From: Pomphorhynchus laevis | Lineage: Eukaryota > Acanthocephala > Palaeacanthocephala > Echinorhynchida > Pomphorhynchidae | Direction of reading: 5' to 3' | Length of the DNA stretch: 64,000 bases | Assembly: GCA_012934845.2 (NCBI GenBank) | Contig: WNNJ02000193.1 | Location: 62,001 to 126,000, forward strand | Part shown: in pieces, positions 35,501-47,500 of the stretch | How positions within the stretch are numbered: the first letter of the stretch is position 1 | Layout: each line of letters begins with the position of its first letter | Translations under genes and position numbers: made by a program | The notes under the pieces: model-generated | Told to the model about the DNA's origin: nothing | Database searches by the model: none | What the model saw: the letters and a program-made list of their open reading frames with translations, nothing else

Positions 35501-38500
35501 TTGTTCGCTCGTCGAATCCGACGATCATTAATAACCATTAGAAATTAGCTGAATGTGCAATCAAAATTGTCAATAACAATCGTCAAAATTTCCAATTCAT
35601 TTGAAATCCGTTATGATTTAAAATATGTTCATAATTTGAATGTATTATTATCGAGGAAGTGTTATAAATTGCACAAGAAAATGTGCTACTATTTTGTCGA
35701 TTGAACTTGCAGCCTAATCAAAATACTTATTTTATTGATTTAACATTTTAGAATGACCAAAATTCACGTAAATTTAGTGACATAGAGTATTATATCGACA
35801 TATAGCGACACAATCTCTAAAGATTACTTGACAGAAGTAACAATGCATTTTATTTAGGTTCAATTCTTTAAAAATAATTATTGCATTTTAATATAAGAGG
35901 AAGATTCTTCAAAATAACATGACATTAACATAAAATTTACTTAAACAAAATTTGTTTATTGTTTTACTTATCCGGAGGTCGCGTTGTGCAGGCAGTTTTT
36001 ACGGACGAGACGTGATCGAGTATCATGTTTCTGAGTGGCCGACCATACTTCCATTTTAGATATTCGTAAGCGTTCTTTGCCAATATATATAGAGAGTTGA
36101 ATCTCTTCACCTATACCGAGATTTGCCTCGATATAGGCGGAGAGACTCCACGCTGCTCCTCAACGTGGAGGAGTAGCAACTTTACCCAAAGAATTTATTG
36201 ATTTGCTTTTATCAATTATTTAATATTTTAATTGTTTAATATCCAGGAAATATCAGGTATAGTTGAACGACAAGTTAATTTTCAGAAGATGCAATTAGTT
36301 ACTAGCGAAATATCAAAATGATTTTTCTTGTCGTTCAACTATACCTGATATTTCCTGGATATTAAACAATTTAAATATTGTCTTCATTGAACAAATGTTA
36401 ACAAAAATTTTTTTTCTTGGATATATTTCTAATTTCATATTTTACTTGTTTGACAGAATCAACATTGCATTTTATTTAAGTTTCATTCTTTGAAAATAAT
36501 TTTTACATTTAACAGAATTCTGTAAATTGTTGCTGTAATAATTTGATAGCCCCTTTATTATCAAAAGAAATATGAAATTTTTGTTTGCACATCTCTATTC
36601 TTCTTGTTGATAAGTTCTTGTGCAATTAAAATATTGCATGCTTGATTATTATTTATTCCTAAGTTTTTATTATAAAATAATAATTATTTTTTGTCGGTCA
36701 ATACTACATAATCTTTGTTTTTAAATAATATTTTTTTACTTATTAAATGTGTATATATTTTTACTCAAAAATTAAAATACTAAAATAATCCATCAATTGT
36801 TTTATCTACAGCAACTGAGGCTATAATCGAACGAGATGAAAATGATTATACCCGCACTTCTGTCGATATTCGAATACGAAAAGCCCAGGTTTAAATGATA
36901 AAATGTTGTGTCTAGTCTACTATGCATGGTGTTGTGTGTCTGTGGAATGCATGTTAGCGTCATTTACGTAAAATATCTACAATTTCTCGATACTCTTGGC
37001 TAATAAATTTCGTTATTAAATATATTTACCCGATTATTTAACCCCGATATTTTAATATATATTAAATATATATTAAATATATATTTAATATTGTATTTTT
37101 TTTAAATATCAAAATTATGACAATTTAAATTGCTTTATGTACTTTTTTGTAAATAATTTTATTAATTAAAAATAAATTTACTTTGTAAATTAATTTAAAA
37201 TTAAATTAAAAATTATTGTTAATTAAAAATACTTTCTGATTTTTAATTGTAATTGGATCGTTATACTGAAAATACAAGTATCTGTCAAATACTAACTACG
37301 ATTTCTATTTTTACGTTTTATGCAATACCATTTTTAATATCATTTAATACATTATTATCAAATATTTTAATGATAATTTAAAATATTACTGAAAATAGTT
37401 TAAGTTTATTAATATTTAATTGAGTTTTATATAAAATTCATGTTAAGTTAAAGTAAATTAATATTTAATTAATTTGTAATTATAATTGAAAATTTTATTG
37501 GAAAAATTTTATTAGAAAGATTTTATTAGAGAGATTTAGTTAGAGAGATTCTATTAGAAAGAGTTTATTAAAACGATATTATTGGAAAGATTTTATTTGG
37601 AAGATTTTATTAGACAGATTTAGTTAGGGATATTCTATTATAAAGATTTAATTGGAAATTTTGTATAGATTTCATAATCTCTACATTTAAATTTTTTAGA
37701 GATTCATCATTCATGATTTATTAATCTCTACATCATTTATTAGACATTTTACTGTTCTTTTTATTATGTTTTGGCATTTATTAAATATCGTCTTCAGACG
37801 ATAGTCTTTTTATAGAAAATATGCTGATTTACAATATTTCAGCTTTTATTTTTCCATCCTTAGGAATAAAATCAAATATTAAAATTATCATAATTTTATA
37901 TTTTAATAATAATTTATTCGTAAACATTTATTATTTATAATTAATTATTAATAATTTATTCTGCAAAAATTTCTAGTGCATCTTTTAATTTTTGCGATGT
38001 TGATGTTTTAATATTACATACGTAAATATTTAAATTATATCTTGTTTTTAGTGAATTACAAAAAAATAATTAAGTTGTAAATGATAATTGCCGTTATTTA
38101 TTAATTTTTGCTTATTAAGAGTATTAGGATGATTTGTTTATCCTTAACTGTTACTTTTGAGGTTTATTACAAAGTTGTTAATAATATCAAATATTTTGAT
38201 AAATCTAAGTGATTGCTAACAATTGACTAATAATTCATTGATTTTATTTAAATGTCTTTATTTCAATTGTCAAGTCTATAAGTGTAGAACGTGCTTTATT
38301 GTCTATATAAGTGTAGGGTTAAGGAAAGACGATCACGTCTCCGTTAAATACCATAGCTTAGAACAACATCACCGTGGCTGGGAAGAGTCAGAACCGTTAC
38401 TATCCAAAAGTAAATACGAAGCTCCTTTTTATTGGCGCTTATACTCAATCACGTTTTTTTATTTTTACTGCATTTCTGCTCACAAAAGCTTTTTGTTTAA

Positions 38501-41500
38501 TTGATTAAATTGTAACGGAACTTCTATTCGGCATTAATTACAATAAAATAAATGTGCAAATACGTCTTTGCAAATCTAAATTTAATTAAATTTAGTACAC
38601 AACTTATTTTTGAATTGTATTCTTAAACAGGCATTGGATTCTAAATTAGTTGTGTTTAGTTTAAAACAGAATTGGATTCTAAAACAAGAATTTTAAACAG
38701 TAGTGTATACATTTATAAATGTAGAACGTGCTATTTGTCTATATAAGTGTAGGGTAAATAAAGGATAATAACGTTTCCGTTAAATGCAAGTGCTTAGAAC
38801 AATATTACCGTGGCTGGAATAAGTCAGAACCGCTATTATTCATTTAATCTTTATCACTTAATTAAATTCTAAAAGTCGTACTTAAAACAGACGTGCCAAA
38901 GACGTATGGCAGTTGGCATTAAACTTTATTACATCGGTTAATTGAAAGTTCTGTATTGTCAAAAATTTTGCATATTTGGAATTGCTTTAAGTCTTACTTA
39001 AAGCAATTAAGTGCCGAGTGTTTGAACGACTTTTGTATAGGATGATAATCTTACATCTTGAAACGAATATAATTCTTAGTCCGGATCGGCTTTCATCATG
39101 GTTGCTCTATCACAACTAATTTGGTTTTGGCGAGGTAGTCATGGATTAATAATATCGATAAAAACGTTCCAGTCAACGTAGTGTTTTCGATTTTTTTGAA
39201 AGCGTTCGATTCTGTTAATCACATGTTATTAATGTCGAAGCTTAAAACTATAGATCTTGATCATCGCATTGTTTGTTGGGAAGCTTATATAATACAATTA
39301 GTATTGTATCATATAATAAGATTAGTGTTGTACCATATTTTGCTATTAAACTCACGATGAAAGCGTTACATTGAATCAATTATTTACGTTGAACATTTCA
39401 CAGTTTGGAAATTAAAGTTGTAAGTTATTAAATAATGCAGTAATATGACATATGGAGTTCACTAACAATAGAACGATTATTTGAGGCATCGAAATCTCTG
39501 AGAGAATGAAGTTAATTTGATTCGTGTCATTATAAAAATAAGAGCAATCATTAATGGGTGACTTGCCCTGATAATGAACCAAAACCAAGTTTGTTATTTA
39601 AATCCTATATATTGACCATTAATCCTCAATCAACGATAAAAAGTTTTTATCCGGTAGGCCCAGGCAACAATTAATAATTACATAATTGCAATCGGTTTAT
39701 AATTACATCAGTGCAATTAGTCAATAATCACATCAGTGCAATCGGTACAACAAATCTAATTGATCGGAAATATGATTTACAATTTTAGAATGCAAATTAA
39801 AATATTTGATTGACAGCCGAATAGAAGTTTCGAGTTTTGCATGCTTTTTGATTTCAATATTTTAAGTTTTGCATGCATCCACGATGCAAACGGGCTACCA
39901 TGCATTTTTTTGATTTATCGTTGTTCTCATCCCTTTTATGTTTTGTTGCTAAAGAATACACCGCTAAATCCGAAAAACTTAATCAGTTGAAACACACTGA
40001 AAATGATCAAACGAACACAGGCTCTTCTGGACAAGTATATGTAAGCGCTTATGAAAGAATGCGTGGCACACAGGTATTTAAATGTTTTGCTTCTCTGCCT
40101 TTTCTTATTAATGTAGTATCTAATTTAGTTTTAATTAATCAGAAATTGTTTTCTTTTTTGTTGTTAGCACGCCACAGTATCGAGACAGTTTATTGACACT
40201 ATGAGCACGTACAACAAAGCGCAGATAGAGTATAGAGAAAGGTGCAAATGCCGGATCCAGCGACAACTTGAAATAAGTAATTGTCCTGGATGTTTTGAAA
40301 CTCATACATCTGCATACTTCGTGCAGATTTGCTGTTGTAATTTGATGTCGTTGTGTCAGTGATTCATGTCGTCGATTTTGCTAATAATTCACCAAATGAT
40401 AATAAATTATAAGTTTTTTAATAAATAAAATAAATGCTATAAATTTTTAAAATAAATCAATAAATTTAAAATTAATATATAAGTGACGAATTATAATTTA
40501 CAAGAATAGAAAAATAACCGATGTTAAATTCCTGCGATATTTATAATATATTTATAATATATTAATTTATAATAGTATAATATAATAATATTTTAAATAT
40601 AATTAAAGATACAAATAACACTTTTGTATCTAAATTTCGTATATCACATATGAAAACATCAAAAATCATTTCTTGCAAAAACTGGCATTAAATTGGTCAC
40701 CTGCTCACCTGATCACGGGGTGGTAATATCAAACTATCGTGATCTTTTCAATTCTTGTATTTTTACTTTCTACCGTCATGGTTTATATTTGCACTGTATG
40801 AAACTGTCAGTAAAGAGGATATTTTTGTATTTTGTTGTCACAATTTGGGTTTTTCAATATTGATATCTCTGTAAAGTTTTGATATCCGAGTTTATTCAAT
40901 CAAGGCTATCAGAATTTCCATCACTTTTATTCTTCTAGTCAGTATATGTGATTCATCGCACCCATCAACTAAATGTAAATAGTAAACGCAAAACCACATT
41001 TTTGTGACACTATCTTGATCATTGGAAGTAAATTTAAACCGCTCAGCTTAATGTTAATGAAAATTATAGTAAATATAATTTCGGATAAATTTATAAAACA
41101 ATAAAGAGGTCAACTATCTAGTTTATTATTAGAAACATTCTTCTAAAAAGAATGCTTTTATATAAATTTATTTTTTATATAAATCAAATCTTAGTTTATT
41201 AGTTCTATTTGGCGAGTAATTAATAATTTGCATAGTTGGTTACGCTTAACATACGGTTCAATGAAATAATGGCTGAATACAATTCAGAACAGACACGGTA
41301 CCGTGATGGATGTAAAAAGCAAATTCAGAGACAATTGCAGATCAGTAAGTAATTCTTTCAATTTTGAATTACTAATAAACTGTTGTATTGGTTGTTTATT
41401 TGTTTGTTTGTTGATTTTATCGATTTCTTTTATCTATTTGTTTATTAATTCGTTGACATTGAAAATTATCACTATTAATTAAATTATTACTAATTTGATT

Positions 41501-44500
41501 CTTTTAGTGTTTATTATTCTGAGGATACGACGAGATAGTATCAATTTTATCAATTCTTCATGTTTTAATAAGAATTAATTTATCAGAATTTGATAATTTC
41601 GGCTTTAGTTTGTAAGATCTGCTAGTTTCACAACATCTAGCATTTTGCAAATGTTAGATGTTGTGATGTTAGAATGTTAAATGTTAGATTTGGCAACTCA
41701 ATCTCCAGAGTTGCCAAATTTCAAAATGTAAAAATACAAATTCATTTTATTTTAATTTGTTAATTTCATTAAAATTTAGTTTTTCAATTTTAAGGTGTTT
41801 TATTTCAGAGTAAATTATTAATTCACGATTTATCGGAGGTGATGATATTGATGTTTACGGATTTTGCAAAAATATAGATGTAGACAGGAATTATATTTTT
41901 TATTAGATTTCTAATTTAAATTAAAAATGATCACTACTTCACGTAGTTACATTTTTTGAATTTAAAATATATGATTTAAATGATATTTACGGGACTGTTA
42001 ATAGCTTGCTTTTCCTATCGTAATCGTTTTGTATTTACGTGCTTTACATACGCGTTTTAACATTTTTATACAAATTTCAATCTTATTTAGCGGGTCGGGC
42101 AACTACAAGCGACGAACTTGAGGAAATGCTTGAATCTGGAAATCCCGCAATATTTACTAAAGGCGTATGTTTATATGACATTTTTAACGACATTTTTTAA
42201 TAAATTGCAATTATTTGTAGGTATAACGCCTAATAATTTTTAATAATCGAAGGTAATTATTTGTTAATTAAATTAATTATTAATAATTAACAATAATTTA
42301 TTAATTAATACGGAATTTATTAACCTTTCGGTAATAGGCCAGAAAAATAAAATACATAAGAAAAATAAATTTCAATAATGTTAATTTTTTCTGTTCTATT
42401 TCCTCTCATTTTGGGGTTACTCTATGTCGGTGAGAGTGAACTTCATGCCAAGGAAGTTAAAATATTATTATACATATTTTATATTATATATAATACTATA
42501 TATTTTATTATTTTATATTGTATATGATAATATTTATATTATATTATTTAAAATATTACAGTACGTATTTATTTTATTTATAGAGTCCGATATTAGATAA
42601 AACACAGAATTGACGAGTAAATGATTTTACTTTTATGTTTAACGTAAAATTCTACTGTCAAATAATTACGATGCATTTTTCTTTGGCTTATCTGAATCTG
42701 AATGTAATATCAATCAAACACATTATACTATTAGAATGTGTGAAATTTATGAAACAAAATAAATAATTGTTATAAGATTTTCTATAATTTAAATCAAGTT
42801 AAAATAAAAAATTAAAATTTAAAAAGTCATTTTTATGAATTAACTAATAAATAACAGACGTTGTATCAGAATAAAGATTAGAGATCATCAGGGATCATTA
42901 GAGATCATTAATTATTTCATCATTAAATAAAATAATAATGCAAAATCAAAAGAAACCAAAATTTAATAATTAGAAATATTAAATACTATTTATATAATTA
43001 AGATTTCATATTTCAATTTTTATGAATTGACTAATAAATAACATAGGATGTATCACAATTATTATTTAATTACAAATAGATGCATGCATTACCGATCTGC
43101 TTAATAAAGAATACGTAAAATTTTGTTTTATTTTGTTCTGTTTGGTTTTCGTAGAAAACCAGATAGAAAACATAAACTATATGAATCTAAACTATTTTAA
43201 GATATATTATATAATATATAATATGTATAATATAGTTCGATATAATAGTTCGATATATTGTACAATATATCGAACTATTTGTTCGATATATTGATGGTAT
43301 ATGTAGCCTTACTAGATCGTTAATACTAACTAACATATATTGATGATATATGTAGCCATTGATACTAAGGAGAAATTATTAGCGAGAAAGATATTTTTGC
43401 AATATATTTTTTGCATTAGATATATATAGCATTTCATTCTGATGACCTTTAATCCTAATTCTAATGAATGACGTATTAATCGGGACATAAAGATACTAAA
43501 TTATAAAAAGTCGTTAAAAAATCTGTTATAAAATGTGTAAACTTAAAAAATCCTAATTTTAGACAATTTTCAGATTAAGATACAATTTTAGATTTTTGTA
43601 CAAAATTAACCGATCTGCTTAATAAAGAATACGTAAAATTTTGTTTTATTTTGCAACTTAAGTCAGAGTAAAAGAATCAAATCAGCTGTGTCTACGTATT
43701 TAATATAATTATAAATAATTTTAAAAGAAAAGTCAATTTTTATGAATTGACTAATAATGCATGCATTATTAGAATGCATGCATTACGTTGTTATTACTTT
43801 GCATTATGTAATTTAATATTCCACAATATTAAAATAAGCAAAACATAATAATAGATCTAAATCAGAATTTAATAATTAAATAATAAAATAAATAATTGTT
43901 TTAAGATTTTTATAATTTAAATCAAGTTAAAATAAAAAATTGAAATTTAAAAAGTCATTTTTATGAATTGACTAATAAATAACAGACGTTGTATCAGAAT
44001 AAGAATTAGAGGTCATCAGGATGAACTGTTATTTAAAATATTGTATTTTAAATATTTTTATTTTTTTTTTATTTTTATTTTATTTTAAAATATTTTTTTA
44101 AATTGCAACTGAATATTTTAAATTACAATAGAATATTGCGATTAATTGTTTAAATACAATAGCCAATTATTATCAACTTATAAAATATTTCAATTATTCG
44201 ATTATATTTATAAATTCATTGTCACGTGAACGATCCGATTAACGCTCGGTTCGACAACGAAATTCAAATTACATTAATTGTAATCGGTAATTCCAAATCG
44301 TTAATGCTTTATTAGCTTGCATATTTAAAATTAAAATTATTTTATTATTATAAAATATACAAAAATAGAATTTACAAAAATAAAATATACAAAAATAGGA
44401 ATTAATTTGAGTAATAATTAATTTAAATAATAATAATAAATAATCAAATAATAATAAATTTATCAAATAATAATAAATTATTTAATTAATGAATAATAAA

Positions 44501-47500
44501 TATTCACGGAAAAGTATACCTTTATATACCTTTTTATTATACCTCGTACTTAGTATTTCTTCAAAACAATGTTGGGAAAATACATTTTTTAAATAATATT
44601 TGATAAACATAAAATCAATAATTTATATCTAAATATATAAATTATAGGATTTATATTATAATTAAATAATTATTTGAGCTGAATCAAAGGAAAGAAGACA
44701 TTATTTTTGATATTTTCGCTTCAGAAAATTACAAATTTGTAATTTTCTGAGGATGCTAACAGAAGTTGGCAAAATATCAAAAATAATTTCTTTTTTTCTC
44801 TCTTAATCTAGCTCCAATAATTATTTATCGATAATGGATCAGTATCAACTATTTAATATAATAAAAGAAATTAATAAAACGTGCTCATTTATAATATTAA
44901 GGAATATTTTTTAAATTTGATATTTTTTATTTCTATGTTTTTAGAAAATTACAAATTAAATTAGGTAATTTTCTAAAGATGCTAACAGTAGTTAGCGAAA
45001 TATCAAAAATAATTTCGTCTTGCCTTTCATCCAGCTCCAATAATTATTTATCAATAATGGATCATGATCAACTAGTTAAAAAATATATTGTAATTTAAAA
45101 TAATTTATGATAATTAATTTTACATCAATTCCTGAATTTTTTATTTATTAGTGGAGAGAGTGAAGTAAAATATTTATTTAATCTCGAATTTTCAATAGCC
45201 TACTGCTATCATCATCAGGAGTAAATGCTACAAAAAATATTTTTATAACAATAAGATTTCGGTTCGTGTAAATATCTTATCTCCTCCCTTCTTTTCTCGC
45301 ATATTAATTACTGTATTAGCCTTCTCGTCTTTTCTTCAAAGTCATTTCTTAAATATCTTCAGCGCCTCATTAACACTGCTATGCGCATCTTGACTTCGTA
45401 AATACGATCAAATATCCTCTTTTTTTAAATCAAACCTTGGATGGCTAAGTATTGAATATCGCGTCCGTTTTTGTTTGCTTTGTCTAGCGTATCGCTTTCT
45501 CCATTGTTATTCTCCTTCTTATCTTTATCTGCCAACTCTAAGTGAATCTCGTTATCTATCTACTCACCTACGTTGTTGTGTTTCTTTTCTGCTACACGTA
45601 CCTCTTCGCTCAACCAACTTCGGTCGTCGATCCCTACATATTGCTACTCCTCTTCTTTGGAATTCCCTAGCTGATCATATGCGATCTTCATCCCCACTCC
45701 CAGTTTTCAAAAAACAACTAAAATCGATGCAACTAAACGAGAAACTTTTTTAATCTGTTTCGCTTTTGTGGAACAGATTTTACTTTTATTTTTGAAGACC
45801 ATTAATTACCACAAATACACTCTAACAATTAATTAACACTTTTAATTTTAACGAACTATAAATTGACCACATTGTATGAAAAACACTTAACAATTAATTT
45901 CATAAAGATAAAAGTATTTTTGTCCTGAAAGATTACGTTCGGATCGAATGTAATTTGTGTTGATGAACCATCCACTGAAAAAAGAAGTTAAATCTCATTC
46001 GTTAAATATTTAGACAGAACTCAACTCCTTTCAATAAACTGTATATATATCTAATCTTAAATGTATATAATTATCCATAAAAGGCTGCTATTAATAAGAT
46101 CGTTCTTCGAAAACAAAATAAAATTTAATAATTCAAAATGTGTTAATTATTTTAATATTTCAATAATATATTTATGATATGTATATTATTATATATAAAT
46201 ATGATTTATTTTTAATGTATTTATTATTACTAATGAATAATTAATAATTGATTCAAAATGTATTAATCACAAATTCAACAATTTTGTTTTATTATAAATT
46301 AATTGTTCACTCATATTGGATTTTCTATTAGTGGAGAGAGTGAATAAAATATTTATTTAACCTGGAATTTTCAATAGCCTACTGCTATCATCATCAGGAG
46401 TAAATGCTACAAAATATTTTTATAATTAAAGTATTTGCAAAGCTGTCAAATACAGCTTTGCAAATACTTAAATTGTAAAAATATTTTTTAACATTTACTC
46501 CTGATGATGATAGCAGTAGACTATTGAAAATTCGAGATTAAATAAATATTTTATTCACTCTCTCCACTAATAAATAATAGATATTATATGATAGTAAATG
46601 CTACAAAAAATATTTTTATAAAAATATGAATTTTATCAATTTGCTGTTTTTTAAGTTTGCTATTTAGATGTGGCATTTATAAATCATATAAAAACCTTAC
46701 AATTTGCTCACTCATCTCAGTAGTTTTAGTAATAATTTTAATTTGTTCATCAATAAGTCATAAAAATGATTCATTTCTTAGTAAATTGAAAAAATTTGTT
46801 TTAAGATAGTCATTGAAGCTCAGGATGCCAGAAGAACCCTAGCTGAGATAGAGGCCCGTCACAACGACATAATTAAGCTAGAGGCTAGCATACGGGAACT
46901 TCATGACATGTTTATTGACATGGCGATGCTTGTTGAAAGTCAGGTTAGTACAACTAAAAATATAAAAATAAATATAACTTTAAATTCAATCGAGTCTCGT
47001 ATAACACAAATCTCTCCATGTAGTTCAAATTGTTTGTACAATTATTTTATAACGTAATTTTATTCTAAACAGTTTATTATTAATTAAAATATTTGAATAA
47101 ATATTTACTAAACAATTATAAATTAATCTTTTATAAATAGTGTATAAAAATTCTAAAATTTGTTTATTAAAATTCGGCATTTTTCTTTTTTTTTAAATCT
47201 ATTTTTTATATAATTTAAATCTATTTTATTATTTATATAATTGTTAAATTCAAAACTCTGATTTTGTACGTTTTACATATACCAGTATTCATCGAACTTC
47301 TTTTATTTGCAGGGCGAAATGATCGATCGAATTGAGTATAACGTTAATCAATCTGTGAATTATATAGACTCCGCAAAAACTGACACGAGAAAAGCTGTGA
47401 AATATCAAAGTGCAGCCAGGAAGGTATGTGTGAGAGTGTAATTTGTGTCTATATTTACTCACTAGATGCTAATTTAGATAAATTATTCATATATTCTAAA

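Larger units (their letters stand above)
36889..39954 (+). other. Syntaxin intron 5, first part
   Basis: Contains a minisatellite at 37,490-37,650, a diverged pair of 140-bp repeats (38,272-38,412 and 38,712-38,852) and a LINE RT scrap at about 39,080-39,290. The remainder is AT-rich without recognised content. Confidence 0.55.
42165..46805 (+). other. Syntaxin intron 7
   Basis: 4,641 nt packed with short repeats: an array of reiterated blocks (42,757-44,025), two related foldback copies (44,695-45,075), foldback arms at 45,150 and 46,326 and a LINE scrap at 45,265-45,760. No host exon recognised. Confidence 0.6.

Noticed and set aside
44269-44466. 65-codon minus-strand frame rich in Phe, Tyr and Ile
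   Set aside because: Made of AAATACAAAAATA repeats; low-complexity artefact.
46500-46540. Hammerhead ribozyme resemblance (CTGATGA ... stem ... GAAA) in the foldback arm
   Set aside because: The core boxes are present, but no stem III/cleavage triplet can be placed. GAAA pairs with the opposite arm, and other copies read GAAGATGA instead of CTGATGA.
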